64,000 nucleotides of DNA from Ensifer adhaerens (GTDB taxonomy: Bacteria > Pseudomonadota > Alphaproteobacteria > Rhizobiales > Rhizobiaceae): positions 2,836,001 through 2,900,000 of the forward strand of contig OCMG01000004.1 in the NCBI GenBank assembly GCA_900215285.1. The letters are read 5' to 3'. Made by a program: the position numbers and the translations under genes. Positions 28,761 through 38,304 of this stretch are shown in pieces (within the stretch, counting starts at the first letter, position 1; each line of letters opens with the position of its first letter). Under the pieces are notes generated by a model. That model searched no databases and was not told the DNA's origin. It saw nothing but the letters and a program-made list of their open reading frames with translations.

Positions 28761-30134
28761 TCAGGCTGCGGCCGCGACCACACGGTTACGCCCGGCATTC
28801 TTGGCCGCATAGAGCGCCTGATCCGCGGCTTTCATCAGTTGCATCGGCCCCTGCACCGCGGGTGAAAGCGCTGCGATGCCCAGCGATGCCGTCACGGCAA
28901 GTTCGGTGCCGGTGGCTTCCAGGCGGAACGGCTTGCCCTCGATGGCTCCGCGCAGGCGCTCAGCAATCGTGGCAGCCATTTCCAGCGGTGTATCAGGCAT
29001 CACGACGACAAACTCTTCTCCGCCGTATCGGCAGGCAAGGTCTGCACCACGAACAGTCGACCGGATGCGCGCCGCAAGCTCCTTCAGAACCTCATCGCCT
29101 GCGTCATGTCCGTAGGTATCGTTGATCGACTTGAACCGATCGATATCGGTCAGACAGACGGAGAGTGCCCGACCACGCGCGTTGGCGCGGTCAAAGAGCA
29201 GCTTCAGGTGATTATCAAGGTAACGTCGATTGTTGAGCCCGGTCAGCCCGTCCGTGACGGCCAGTTCAATCGTGTGTTCGACGCTCGAGCGAAGGCGATC
29301 GTTGTAGCGCTTGCGCCTGATCTGCGTAAGACAGCGTGCGACCAGCTCGTTCGGGTCGACGGGGCGCATGATGTAATCATTGACACCGAGCTCCAGCGCC
29401 CGGACAATCACATTATCTGCATCCTGGTCCGCCATCAGCAGGACCGGAATAAACCGTGTGCGCTCCAGCGAGCGTAGCTGCGAGCAAAGTCGCAATGGGT
29501 CGTAATCTTCAAGATTGGAATTCACGATGACCAGTTCGGCCGGTTTTTCGGCCGCGTGGAAAAGCGCTGCCTGCGGATCGGATATGGCAGTCACCTCGGC
29601 AATTGGGCGCAGAGCCTTGACGATGCGATCCTGCGACGAGGCGCGGGCGTCGACCAGCAGGATTTGCCCCGGCTCGCTCGCCTCATTGTCAAGGGTTACA
29701 TCGTCGCTCGCCATGCCGAACTTGCGCGCGGTTTCCGCCCTCACCCGCAGCTCGTCCGAGAGCGCCTTGAGACGCAGAAGGCTCTTGACGCGGGACATGA
29801 GCTGCATGTCGTTGACCGGCTTGGTCAGGAAGTCGTCCGCACCTGCCTTCAGGCCCCGCACACGGTCCGAGTGCTGGTCGAGAGCGGTCACCATGACGAC
29901 CGGGATATGCGCTGTTCGCGGACTTGCCTTGAGACGTTCGCAGACGGTGAAGCCATCGATCCCCGGCATCATGATGTCGAGCAGGATCAGGTCGACCTGG
30001 GTCTTCTCGCAAAGCTCCAGCGCTGCGAAACCATTCTCCGCCGTAATGACGTCGAAATACTCGGCAAGCAACCGTGCCTCGAGCATTTTCACATTGGCAG
30101 GAATATCGTCCACGACAAGAATGCGCGCCGTCAT
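28761..30134 (-). CDS. pleD: PleD cell-cycle response regulator with diguanylate cyclase domain
   Basis: A 457-residue PleD. Receiver 1 has the phospho-acceptor D53 in LILLDIMMPG; receiver 2 (about residues 155-270) is an adaptor-like degenerate copy. The GGDEF domain carries GGEEF at 371-375 and the inhibitory RGAD site five residues before it, so product feedback is expected. PleD makes c-di-GMP at the pole during the swarmer transition in Caulobacter; in rhizobia it acts in attachment and cell cycle. The start at 30134 is 11 bases after the divK stop. The frame extends further upstream only because it runs inside divK. Confidence 0.97.
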   Translation of the reverse strand: MTARILVVDDIPANVKMLEARLLAEYFDVITAENGFAALELCEKTQVDLILLDIMMPGIDGFTVCERLKASPRTAHIPVVMVTALDQHSDRVRGLKAGADDFLTKPVNDMQLMSRVKSLLRLKALSDELRVRAETARKFGMASDDVTLDNEASEPGQILLVDARASSQDRIVKALRPIAEVTAISDPQAALFHAAEKPAELVIVNSNLEDYDPLRLCSQLRSLERTRFIPVLLMADQDADNVIVRALELGVNDYIMRPVDPNELVARCLTQIRRKRYNDRLRSSVEHTIELAVTDGLTGLNNRRYLDNHLKLLFDRANARGRALSVCLTDIDRFKSINDTYGHDAGDEVLKELAARIRSTVRGADLACRYGGEEFVVVMPDTPLEMAATIAERLRGAIEGKPFRLEATGTELAVTASLGIAALSPAVQGPMQLMKAADQALYAAKNAGRNRVVAAAA

Positions 30135-30145
30135 TGCTTGCCCCC

Positions 30146-30517
30146 TCAGGCGTCGCCCAGATAGGTCTTGATAGTCTCGATGAATTTCGGAACTGAGATC
30201 GGCTTGGAGACATAGGCCTCGCAACCGCCCTGCCGGATGCGCTCCTCGTCGCCCTTCATTGCGAAGGCCGTAACCGCAATGACGGGAATCGGGTGCAGTT
30301 CCGGATCCTCCTTCAGCCAACGGGTCACATCGAGCCCCGACACTTCCGGAAGCTGGATATCCATGAGAATGAGGTCAGGCTTGTGCCGGCGCGCCAGATC
30401 GAGCGCTTCCATACCATTGCGGGTCTGGATCGTCTGGTATCCCGATGCCTCGATAAGGTCTCGGAAGAGCTTCATGTTCAGCTCATTGTCCTCGACGATC
30501 ATGACGCGTTTGACCAT
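30146..30517 (-). CDS. divK: Cell-cycle single-domain response regulator DivK
   Basis: A 123-residue receiver domain with D53 in [13 protein letters not shown], the acidic pair E9-D10 and K105-like lysine in YVSKPIS. DivK is phosphorylated by DivJ and dephosphorylated by PleC, and lowers CtrA activity through DivL-CckA. Near-identity to known alphaproteobacterial DivK ([19 protein letters not shown]) makes the call secure. It is followed by pleD in the conserved order. No CtrA box of the form TTAA-N7-TTAA was seen upstream. Confidence 0.97.
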   Translation of the reverse strand: MVKRVMIVEDNELNMKLFRDLIEASGYQTIQTRNGMEALDLARRHKPDLILMDIQLPEVSGLDVTRWLKEDPELHPIPVIAVTAFAMKGDEERIRQGGCEAYVSKPISVPKFIETIKTYLGDA

Positions 30518-30738
30518 ACTTCTATCCGTCGCCTTCCATTCAATCCCGAGCAGCAGGCGAATGTGGACGCCGCGCCGATCAAAGCATCACTTACCGTGCA
30601 CAAGGCGACAGAATGTGTTTCCGTCGCCATCCGACTGCGATAGAATCACAGTGTGCCTCGCGAACGCCGCGATTCCCGAAGTTGTTCCAGAGAACACTAG
30701 ACAGATTTGTTTGAATAATTCGTAACCCGGGGCAGGAA

Positions 30739-31047
30739 ATGCATCTCAAGCCCGAGAAGAACGCTGGTCCGAAGCCGGAAGCGCAGGAGATCGCGGTCGC
30801 CATCCTGACATGGTTGGGCGAGGAACCGGACATGTTGACGCGGTTTCTTTCGCTGAGCGGCCTGGAGGCCTCATCGCTCAGGCAATTCTCCCGCTCTGCG
30901 GGGTTTGCGGCTGCGTTGATGGAGTTCGTGATGGCGCACGAGCCGAGCCTGATGGCCTTCAGCGCGCATTCGGGGATTGCCCCTGAGACGGTGGCCGCAG
31001 CATGGCAGAAGCTCAGCGGTCCTCACTATGGCGGCACAGGAGCCTGA
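30739..31047 (+). CDS. DUF3572 family protein
   Basis: A 102-residue helical protein of the DUF3572 family, which is alphaproteobacterial and uncharacterised. The pattern AVAILTWLGEEPDMLTRFLSL and the C-terminal MAHEPSLMAFS are characteristic. It has no membrane span or signal peptide. The divK promoter region lies in the 221 bases upstream. It runs directly into the HAD-like gene. Confidence 0.87.
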   Translation: MHLKPEKNAGPKPEAQEIAVAILTWLGEEPDMLTRFLSLSGLEASSLRQFSRSAGFAAALMEFVMAHEPSLMAFSAHSGIAPETVAAAWQKLSGPHYGGTGA

Positions 31048-31048
31048 C

Positions 31049-31693
31049 GTGACGGATATCAGCCATATTCGCCTCACGGGTCGACCGCTCATCATCAGCG
31101 ACGTTGATGATGTGATCCTGGAGTTTATCGAACCTTATGAGCGATTCCTGGATGCACGGGGCCTAAAGTTCCTGCCGCGCTCCTTTCGGCTGACCGGCAA
31201 TGTGGTCCGACTGGATGACGAAACACCCGTCAGTGAAGCGGTGGTCAAACAATCGCTCCATGACTTCTTCGATGAACAGCAAGCGTGGCAGAAACCGTTC
31301 GCACATGCGATGACTGCCCTGCCCGCACTTGCGGAAGAGGCCGACATCGTTTTCCTCACGGCCATGCCGCCGAAGTTCACGGAAAAACGACGCCTGCATC
31401 TCGACACGCTGGGGCTGACTTTTCCCATGGTCGCCGTCGAGACGGCGAAGGGGCCGATCGCTGCGATGATCCGCGACAGGCACGTCGCACCGGTAGTTTT
31501 CGTCGATGACATGGCGCACAACCTCGCCTCCGTCTCCGAACACCTGCCCGACTGCCTGCTCCTGAGCCTCGCCCCTCCATCCGCCGTTCATGCCATCGCG
31601 CCGAAGCCGCCGGAGGCGGCACGGGTTGTTCGCGACTGGACGGAAGCGTCTCCCATTATCAGAACGCATTTTTCAAATGCTTTTGGTGCTTGA
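31049..31693 (+). CDS. HAD-superfamily-like protein
   Basis: A 214-residue cytoplasmic protein with the HAD motif I, ISDVDDVILEF, near residue 20. Further HAD-like features are the FLTAMPPK segment, a candidate motif II, and VVFVDDMAHNLASV, which resembles the distal acidic motif. The substrate is not known. The GTG at 31049 has AGGAG six bases upstream, placed in the end of the DUF3572 gene. An ATG at 31028 would add seven residues and overlap that gene. The stop codon lies inside the -35 of the dinB promoter. Confidence 0.75.
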   Translation: MTDISHIRLTGRPLIISDVDDVILEFIEPYERFLDARGLKFLPRSFRLTGNVVRLDDETPVSEAVVKQSLHDFFDEQQAWQKPFAHAMTALPALAEEADIVFLTAMPPKFTEKRRLHLDTLGLTFPMVAVETAKGPIAAMIRDRHVAPVVFVDDMAHNLASVSEHLPDCLLLSLAPPSAVHAIAPKPPEAARVVRDWTEASPIIRTHFSNAFGA

Positions 31694-31739
31694 GACTGCG
31701 ATGAATTTCGAATAGTTTCGCGACGTTCAACATTTGTTC
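31690..31739 (+). promoter_or_regulatory. dinB promoter with LexA operator
   Basis: TTGAGA (31690-31695) and TAGTTT (31713-31718) are 17 bases apart. GTTCAACATTTGTTC (31725-31739) is an exact alphaproteobacterial LexA box, GTTC-N7-GTTC, placed on the expected transcription start and ending 9 bases before the dinB ATG. Confidence 0.88.
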
Positions 31740-31748
31740 CAGAGAGTC

Positions 31749-33044
31749 ATGACGGTCGACGACACCTTGCCGGGCTTTTGCCGCGACTGTTTTCAATCGG
31801 TCGTGCGCCGGGCGGAGCGTTGCAAGGCCTGCGGCAGCCCGCGCCTGGTGCGGCATCGCGAACTGGATGCTCTTCACCTCGCCCATATCGATTGCGACGC
31901 GTTCTATGCCTCCGTCGAGAAGCGCGACAATCCGGAGCTGGCGGACAAGCCGGTCATTGTCGGCGGGGGAAAGCGCGGTGTCGTCTCCACCTGCTGCTAT
32001 ATCGCCCGTATTCGCGGCGTGCGCTCGGCCATGCCGATGTTCAAGGCGCTGGAGGCCTGCCCGGATGCGGTGGTGATCAAGCCCGATATGGAAAAATATG
32101 GCCGGGTTGGACGTCAGATCAGACAGATGATGCAGGAGCTGACGCCGTTGGTCGAACCTCTTTCGATCGACGAGGCATTCCTGGACCTGAAGGGGACGGA
32201 ACTGATCCACCATCATGAGCCTCCAGCCCGGCTGCTGGCGCGCTTTGCGCAGCGCGTGGAAGACGAGGTCGGTGTTACGGCATCGGTCGGTCTTTCCTAC
32301 TGCAAGTTCCTCGCAAAGGTCGCTTCCGACATGCGCAAGCCCAGAGGCTTCAGCGTGATCGGGCGCGAGGAAGCCCCTTCCTTCCTCGCCTCAAAGCCCG
32401 TTACGCTGATCTGGGGCGTTGGCCGCGCCTTTGCCGAGAAGCTCGCGCAGGACGGCATCCGGCAGATCGGACAGCTTCAGCAGATGGATGAGGCCACCCT
32501 GATGAAGCGCTACGGCACCATGGGGCAGCGGCTTTACAGCCTTTCGCGCGGTCAGGACGAGCGCCAGGTTCACAGCGAGGGCGAGGCCAAGAGCGTTTCG
32601 GCAGAGACGACATTCTTCGACGACATTTCCGACTTCGATGCGCTGGCGGCTCACCTGCGTGCGCTTTCGGAAAAGGTATCCCGTCGGCTCAAGCGCAGCA
32701 ACATTGCAGGCCAGACGGTCGTCCTGAAACTGAAGACGCATGACTTCAAGACGAGGACGCGCAGTCTCAGCCTCGACAACCCTACGCAACTGGCGGACCG
32801 TATATTCCGCACCGGAATTTCGATGCTCGAAAAGGAGACGGGAAGCGCCAGATTCCGGCTCATCGGAATTGGCGTCAGTGCACTGGCAGGAACGACACTC
32901 GCAGACCCGCAGGATCTGGTCGACCAGCAGGCAACGCGCCGCGCCAAGGCGGAGGCGGCTATCGACAAGTTGCGTGACAAGTTCGGCAACCGCAGCGTCG
33001 AGACGGGATATACGTTCCGACCGCCTGACGGTCGCTCGCGCTGA
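31749..33044 (+). CDS. dinB: DNA polymerase IV with an N-terminal zinc-ribbon-like extension
   Basis: A 431-residue Y-family translesion polymerase. The catalytic acids are in [12 protein letters not shown] and [11 protein letters not shown]; the little-finger domain occupies about residues 275-390. Before the polymerase core is an extension of about 45 residues with two knuckles, C11-x2-C14 and C25-x2-C28, absent from E. coli DinB. A LexA box lies 10 bases upstream of the ATG, so SOS induction is expected. A TTG at 31734 is also in frame but lies within the LexA box. Confidence 0.96.
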   Translation: MTVDDTLPGFCRDCFQSVVRRAERCKACGSPRLVRHRELDALHLAHIDCDAFYASVEKRDNPELADKPVIVGGGKRGVVSTCCYIARIRGVRSAMPMFKALEACPDAVVIKPDMEKYGRVGRQIRQMMQELTPLVEPLSIDEAFLDLKGTELIHHHEPPARLLARFAQRVEDEVGVTASVGLSYCKFLAKVASDMRKPRGFSVIGREEAPSFLASKPVTLIWGVGRAFAEKLAQDGIRQIGQLQQMDEATLMKRYGTMGQRLYSLSRGQDERQVHSEGEAKSVSAETTFFDDISDFDALAAHLRALSEKVSRRLKRSNIAGQTVVLKLKTHDFKTRTRSLSLDNPTQLADRIFRTGISMLEKETGSARFRLIGIGVSALAGTTLADPQDLVDQQATRRAKAEAAIDKLRDKFGNRSVETGYTFRPPDGRSR

Positions 33045-33124
33045 CAAGGCCTGTGCAAAGAGAGCATTCATTAAGGAGTGTTGGTTAGCATTTGGCGATC
33101 ACTCAAAGCTTCGGACGATCTGCC

Positions 33125-34402
33125 ATGCTCAAAGGGCGCATTCTCTCCATCGGTATTTTCATCGCTGCTTTCGGCGCCGGCCAAGCGCTGGCAGGCGAAG
33201 GACAGGTGCTGCAGATTCTCGTTTCGCGCGACCTCCAGTCTCTGAACGTCTATGATGGCGACAAGGTCGTCGCGACATCGAGAGTATCCACCGGCAAGCC
33301 GGGCCACGAAACGCCGACAGGCATCTTCTCCATCCTGGAAAAACAAAAATACCATCGCTCCAACATATATTCCGACGCCCCCATGCCGTGGATGCAGCGC
33401 ATTACCTGGTCGGGCGTTGCGCTCCATGAATCCAACAGCGTGCCGAATTACCCTGCCTCCCATGGCTGCGTCAGGATGCCCGCTGCCTTCGCGCGGGAGC
33501 TCTACAAGATGACAGGGCGCGGGGCGCATGTGATCATCACAGACGCGCCGGTCGTGCCGGAACGCATCCGCAGCGCAACCTTGCCGCGTCCCAGCTCATC
33601 ACCCATCGGGCCGGCCTTCATGAGCGACGTCGCCATGGCGCAGCCGGCACTGCAAAGCGTGCCGACCGGCACGGAACTGGCCATGAACGATGCAGCCTCT
33701 CAATCCAGGATGAGCGTTCGTCCGGAGAAGCCTCGCGACCCGATCTATGTGCTGATCACCCGTGCCGACCACCGCAGCTACATGCCGGAGGTGCAAGCCC
33801 TGCTCAACCAGTTCGGCTATGACGCGGGTGCGGTCGACGGTGTTGCCGGCACGCAAACCAATGCGGCGATCGCAAAATTCCGCAAGGACGCTGGTCTACC
33901 GGACGGCGTGATGGCAGACGACGCCCTGATTGCCGCGCTTTTCAACAAAGCCGGAAGGCCACTGCCGCAGAACGGGGTTCTTGTTATCCGCCGCGACTTT
34001 GCCGAAATCTATCGAGCGCCGGTGACCATTGATGACGAGCCGAAAGCGCTTGGCACGCATTTTGTCGAGGCCCGCAACGTCGATCCACGGACGGGTGTCG
34101 CCGAGTGGTATGGCTTCAGCCTCACCAATCGAATTCCGCAGGCGGCCAAAATGCGGCTCGGCATCGCGGAAGACGCCGACCCGGCAACAACGGATAGTGT
34201 GGCGAGCGCACTCGACCGCATTCACATGAGCGAGGAGACAAAGCTCAGGCTTGGAGAACTCCTCGGTGAAGGATCGTCCATCACCCTGACCGACGTCGAG
34301 AGCTTGAGCGAAACCGGTCTCGGCACCAACTTCATCACCCTGACCGACCCCATCGACAAGCCGATGAACAAGACCGCTGACAGAGAGCAGCAGAAAAGCT
34401 GA
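33125..34402 (+). CDS. L,D-transpeptidase (YkuD) with peptidoglycan-binding domain
   Basis: A 425-residue exported protein. The signal peptide is MLKGRILSIGIFIAAFGAGQ with cleavage likely after ALA. The YkuD domain (about residues 28-140) carries the catalytic H113-G-C115 in SHGCVRMP. A PG_binding_1 repeat lies near 225-275 (QFGYDAGAVDGVAGTQT). Such enzymes make 3-3 crosslinks in peptidoglycan, which are dominant in Rhizobiaceae. The ATG at 33125 places the signal peptide at the N-terminus. A TTG at 33092 is also open and has AAGGAG upstream, but spacing is poor. It ends convergent with dnaE. Confidence 0.88.
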   Translation: MLKGRILSIGIFIAAFGAGQALAGEGQVLQILVSRDLQSLNVYDGDKVVATSRVSTGKPGHETPTGIFSILEKQKYHRSNIYSDAPMPWMQRITWSGVALHESNSVPNYPASHGCVRMPAAFARELYKMTGRGAHVIITDAPVVPERIRSATLPRPSSSPIGPAFMSDVAMAQPALQSVPTGTELAMNDAASQSRMSVRPEKPRDPIYVLITRADHRSYMPEVQALLNQFGYDAGAVDGVAGTQTNAAIAKFRKDAGLPDGVMADDALIAALFNKAGRPLPQNGVLVIRRDFAEIYRAPVTIDDEPKALGTHFVEARNVDPRTGVAEWYGFSLTNRIPQAAKMRLGIAEDADPATTDSVASALDRIHMSEETKLRLGELLGEGSSITLTDVESLSETGLGTNFITLTDPIDKPMNKTADREQQKS

Positions 34403-34425
34403 GCCGCGTCGGCGGTACGTTCAGC

Positions 34426-37400
34426 TCAGACAAGCTCCACATCCAGAATGCCTGGCGCCGCCCGGAGCGCTGCGGCAATCTCCGGCGAGATGCGGTACCG
34501 TCCGGGAAGCTCGACCTCTATCTCGCGCCGGCCAGCATCCTTGATCACGATGAAGGAGACGAGACCGTCGCCCTTTGCGTTGAGATGCGGCGCAACGGCC
34601 TTCAGCGGACCGCTGTCGCGCACATACACACGCAAAGCCTTCTGCATCTGGACAGACTTCTCTTCCAGCGAATTCAGCGTCTGAATGCGCAGCCCGATGC
34701 CCTCGGGACGTTCGTCTGCGGCAACCGTCATCACGAAGGATTTGCCGGCCTCCAGCACGTCGCGGTACTGGTTCAAGGTTTCGGAAAACAGAACCGCCTC
34801 GAACTGGCCGGAAGCGTCAGAGAAATTCACGATACCCATCTTGTTGCCGGTCCGCGTCTTGCGCTCCTGCTTCGATGTCACCGTTCCAGCGAGCCGTCCG
34901 GCGCTCGCGCCCTGCTTCACCGCCGCCGCGAAATCGGCAAAGTTCTGCACGCGCATCCTGGCCAGGACCTCGCTGTAGGAATCGAGCGGGTGCGCGGACA
35001 GGTAGAATCCGAGCACTTGGAACTCGCGGAGCAACCTTTCGGAGGGTAGCCAGGGTGTCACGGTCGGGAAGGTCAGCTTCTCCTCGCCCGCTGCCCCGCC
35101 GCCAAACATGTCACTCTGGCCGCTCGCGCGGTTTTCACTCTCGCGCTGGGCATAACCGATGATGCGGTCGATCCCGGCGGACAGAACCGCTCGGTCATGG
35201 CCGAAGCAGTCGAAGGCACCGCCATGGATCAAACTTTCCAGCACCCGCCGGTTGACGAGCTTTGCGTCGATGCGCAGGCAGAAATCCTCAAGCGAGGCGA
35301 AAGGCTTATCGCCGCGGACGGCGACGATGTGGTCAACCACCGCCTCACCCACGCCCTTGAGTGCGGCCAGCGAATAATAGATGCGGTTCTCACCCGTCTC
35401 GAAATGGCGGAACGAACTCTGCACCGACGGCGGCACAACCTCGATGCCGAGACGGCGTGCATCCTGGCGGAAGTCGTTGACCTTGTCGGTATTCTGCATG
35501 TCGAGCGTCATGGACGCGGCCAGGAACTCGACGGGGTAATGCGCCTTCATGTAGGCGGTCTGGTAGGAAACGATCGCATAAGCGGCGGCGTGGGATTTGT
35601 TGAAGCCATAGTTCGCGAACTTCGCCAGAAGGTCGAAGATGATGTCGGCCTGAGCCTTGGACACGCCATTCTTCACCGCGCCATCAACGAAGCGGGCGCG
35701 CTGCTTGTCCATCTCCTCCTTGATCTTCTTGCCCATGGCGCGGCGCAGAAGATCGGCTTCGCCGAGCGAGTAGCCGGACAGAACCTGGGCGATCTGCATC
35801 ACCTGTTCCTGGTAGACAATAACGCCCTGCGTTTCCTTCAGGAGATGGTCGATCTTGGGGTGGATCGACTCGATCTCCTCCTCGCCATGCTTGCGCGCGT
35901 TATAGACCGGGATGTTTTCCATAGGACCCGGACGGTAAAGCGCCACGAGCGCAATGATGTCTTCGATGCAGTCGGGGCGCATGCCGATCAGCGCCTTGCG
36001 CATGCCGGCACTTTCAACCTGGAACACGCCGACCGTCTCGCCGCGCGAGAGCATGTCATAGGTCGGCTTGTCATCCAGCGGCAGAGCCGCGAGATCGACC
36101 GAAATGCCGCGTTTGGCCACGAAATCGACTGCCGTCTTCAGCACCGTCAAGGTCTTCAGGCCGAGGAAGTCGAACTTGACGAGGCCCGCCTGCTCAACCC
36201 ATTTCATGTTGAACTGCGTGACCGGCATGTCGGACCGCGGATCGCGATACATGGGCACGAGACGCGACAGCGGCCGATCGCCGATCACAATGCCGGCTGC
36301 GTGGGTCGAGGCATGACGGTAAAGGCCCTCGATCTTCTGCGCAATATCGAGAAGGCGCGCGACAACAGGTTCGCGCTCGGCCTCTTCCTGAAACTTGGGC
36401 TCCTCCTCGATCGCCTTGGAGAGCGGTGTCGGATTGGCCGGATTGTTCGGCACGAGCTTGCAGATCCGGTCGACCTGACCGTAGGACATTTCGAGGACAC
36501 GACCGACGTCACGAAGGGCGGCGCGCGCCTGTAGCGAACCGAAGGTGATGATCTGCGCCACCTGCTCGCGGCCGTATTTCTGCTGGACGTAGCGGATGAC
36601 CTCTTCGCGCCGGTCCTGGCAGAAGTCGATATCGAAGTCGGGCATCGAGACGCGTTCCGGATTGAGAAAGCGTTCGAAGAGAAGCGAGAAGCGCAACGGA
36701 TCCACGTCGGTGATCGTCAGCGCGTAGGCCACAAGCGAACCGGCACCCGAACCGCGGCCTGGACCGACCGGAATATCCTGCTGCTTGGCCCATTTGATGA
36801 AGTCGGCAACGATCAGGAAGTAACCCGGGAACTTCATCCGTTCGATGATGCTGAGTTCGAAGGCGAGCCGCTCCTCATATTCCTCGCGCGTATAGCCCGG
36901 CGCGGTGCCGAGCGTTTCGAGACGCATCGCAAGGCCCTCGATCGCCTGTCGCTTCAACTCTTCCGACTCGGCCCGCTCGGCCTCCTCGGCATCGTCCGTA
37001 GCGCCCGTGAAACGGGGCAGAATGGGTTTGCGGGTCTGGAGGATGAAGGAACAGCGTTTCGCGATCTCCACCGAGTTCTCCAAGGCCTCGGGAAGATCGG
37101 CAAACAGCGCGCACATTTCAGCACGGCTCTTCAGATAATGATCCTGCGTCAGGCGGAAGCGATTGTCGTCGGAGACCATGGCATTATGCGCCACGGCCAT
37201 CAATGCGTCATGCGCATCGAAATCCTTGCGCGCCGGGAAGAAGGCTTCGTTGGTGGCAACCAGCGGCAGATCGTGCCGATAGGCAAGGTCAATGATCTTC
37301 TGCTCGTGCCGACGGCTGTACCCCTCCTGCCTTTGCAGTTCGACATAGAGACGATCGGGGAAAAGTCGCGCGAGGGTTATCAAGCGCTGCTCTGCCAGCG

Positions 37401-37932
37401 GCGCATGGCCCTCCTTTATGGCCATGTCGACAGGCCCGGACAAAGCCCCGCTCAGCGCGATCAGCCCGTCTGTCCCCTCCTCCAGCCAGGATAACTGTAT
37501 GCGAGCGGCCTGATTGCCTTCGCCATCCAGATAGGCGCGGCTGACGAGTTCCATCAGCCTGTCGTAGCCGGTATCGGTCGAGGCAAGCAGGATCAGCGAC
37601 GGCAGCTTCGCGAGCGACGCCTGCACGCCCCCGCGACGCTCATTCTCGGTCGCGTCCTGCATGTCAATCGACATCTGGCAGCCGATAATCGGCTGAATGC
37701 CTTCGGAGATCGCCTTCTGGGCAAACTCAAGCGCCACAAAAAGGTTATTGGTGTCGGTGATGGCGATCGCCGGCTGCTGGTCTGCGACGGCGATCGACAG
37801 GATTTTCTTGAGCGGCAACGCGCCTTCGAGAAGCGAATAAGCGGAATGCACGCGCAGATGCACGAAACCCGGCCCGGCCTGCGGCACCGTTGTATCAGTC
37901 GCTGCCGGCTTACCCGTTGCGAGATCGCCCAT
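34426..37932 (-). CDS. dnaE: DNA polymerase III subunit alpha
   Basis: A 1168-residue replicative polymerase. The PHP domain opens FVHLRVHSAYSLLEGALPL; the catalytic acids are in PDFDIDFCQDRR; the HhH and OB-fold regions follow, and the C-terminal part resembles the tau-binding region. The length and PHP sequence fit DnaE1, not the shorter SOS-linked DnaE2/ImuC (about 1080 residues). The ATG at 37932 has GGAG eight bases upstream. A GTG at 37950 is also possible. The upstream small ORF lies 99 bases away on the same strand. Confidence 0.97.
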   Translation of the reverse strand: MGDLATGKPAATDTTVPQAGPGFVHLRVHSAYSLLEGALPLKKILSIAVADQQPAIAITDTNNLFVALEFAQKAISEGIQPIIGCQMSIDMQDATENERRGGVQASLAKLPSLILLASTDTGYDRLMELVSRAYLDGEGNQAARIQLSWLEEGTDGLIALSGALSGPVDMAIKEGHAPLAEQRLITLARLFPDRLYVELQRQEGYSRRHEQKIIDLAYRHDLPLVATNEAFFPARKDFDAHDALMAVAHNAMVSDDNRFRLTQDHYLKSRAEMCALFADLPEALENSVEIAKRCSFILQTRKPILPRFTGATDDAEEAERAESEELKRQAIEGLAMRLETLGTAPGYTREEYEERLAFELSIIERMKFPGYFLIVADFIKWAKQQDIPVGPGRGSGAGSLVAYALTITDVDPLRFSLLFERFLNPERVSMPDFDIDFCQDRREEVIRYVQQKYGREQVAQIITFGSLQARAALRDVGRVLEMSYGQVDRICKLVPNNPANPTPLSKAIEEEPKFQEEAEREPVVARLLDIAQKIEGLYRHASTHAAGIVIGDRPLSRLVPMYRDPRSDMPVTQFNMKWVEQAGLVKFDFLGLKTLTVLKTAVDFVAKRGISVDLAALPLDDKPTYDMLSRGETVGVFQVESAGMRKALIGMRPDCIEDIIALVALYRPGPMENIPVYNARKHGEEEIESIHPKIDHLLKETQGVIVYQEQVMQIAQVLSGYSLGEADLLRRAMGKKIKEEMDKQRARFVDGAVKNGVSKAQADIIFDLLAKFANYGFNKSHAAAYAIVSYQTAYMKAHYPVEFLAASMTLDMQNTDKVNDFRQDARRLGIEVVPPSVQSSFRHFETGENRIYYSLAALKGVGEAVVDHIVAVRGDKPFASLEDFCLRIDAKLVNRRVLESLIHGGAFDCFGHDRAVLSAGIDRIIGYAQRESENRASGQSDMFGGGAAGEEKLTFPTVTPWLPSERLLREFQVLGFYLSAHPLDSYSEVLARMRVQNFADFAAAVKQGASAGRLAGTVTSKQERKTRTGNKMGIVNFSDASGQFEAVLFSETLNQYRDVLEAGKSFVMTVAADERPEGIGLRIQTLNSLEEKSVQMQKALRVYVRDSGPLKAVAPHLNAKGDGLVSFIVIKDAGRREIEVELPGRYRISPEIAAALRAAPGILDVELV

Positions 37933-38031
37933 CGCCCATTCTCCAATCACTGAATCAAGGTCGCATTGTGGGAAATCAGAGGGTGCCCTGTCCAGCCGTA
38001 ATGCCGGACGGGACGGCAGCGTCCCCGAAAA

Positions 38032-38118
38032 TCACATCGCCATGAGAATGAGAGACATGGTGGCGACGAACATGGTCATGGATGCGAATGCAGCAATATC
38101 ACGAAGGATGTCAGTCAT
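38032..38118 (-). CDS. 28-residue membrane peptide, SOS-controlled; candidate SidA-like division inhibitor
   Basis: A small ORF too short for usual gene finders: MTDILRDIAAFASMTMFV, then a hydrophobic, methionine-rich end (eight Met in all). Residues 8-28 form one membrane span, with charged D3, R6 and D7 before it. It has a strong Shine-Dalgarno (GGAAAGGAG), a sigma-70 promoter and three LexA half-sites. Caulobacter SidA is a 29-residue, SOS-induced, single-span peptide that binds FtsW/FtsN and blocks division. The match here is in size, topology and control, and not in a sequence alignment. It may be a leader of dnaE, 99 bases downstream, or an independent unit. Confidence 0.7.
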   Translation of the reverse strand: MTDILRDIAAFASMTMFVATMSLILMAM

Positions 38119-38139
38119 AGCGGGCTCCTTTCCACTTAT

Positions 38140-38175
38140 GTTCATCATATGTTCTTATTATGTTCAAAGAGTCAA
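38140..38175 (-). promoter_or_regulatory. LexA-controlled promoter with three tandem half-sites
   Basis: On the minus strand, TTGACT (38170-38175) and ACATAT (38147-38152) are 17 bases apart. GAAC half-sites (GTTC on the plus strand) at 38162-38165, 38151-38154 and 38140-38143 are each exactly 11 bases apart, so there are two overlapping GTTC-N7-GTTC boxes. They cover the spacer, the -10 and the start site. The start codon at 38118 is about 22 bases downstream. Confidence 0.88.
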
Positions 38176-38304
38176 GCGCCTCTTTGCAAGTTTCTTCCAA
38201 GTGTCTGAAATGTCGGAAAGACTCCGCCTATCCGCCCGGCGAATTCGTCGGACGGCATAAGCAGGTGGAATGAAATCTGGAAATAGTCCGCGCCGCTCAG
38301 GTTC

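Noticed and set aside
38042..38260. A plus-strand frame of 72 codons over the LexA-controlled promoter
   Set aside because: It has no ribosome site and runs antisense through the promoter and small ORF, whose own signals are far stronger.
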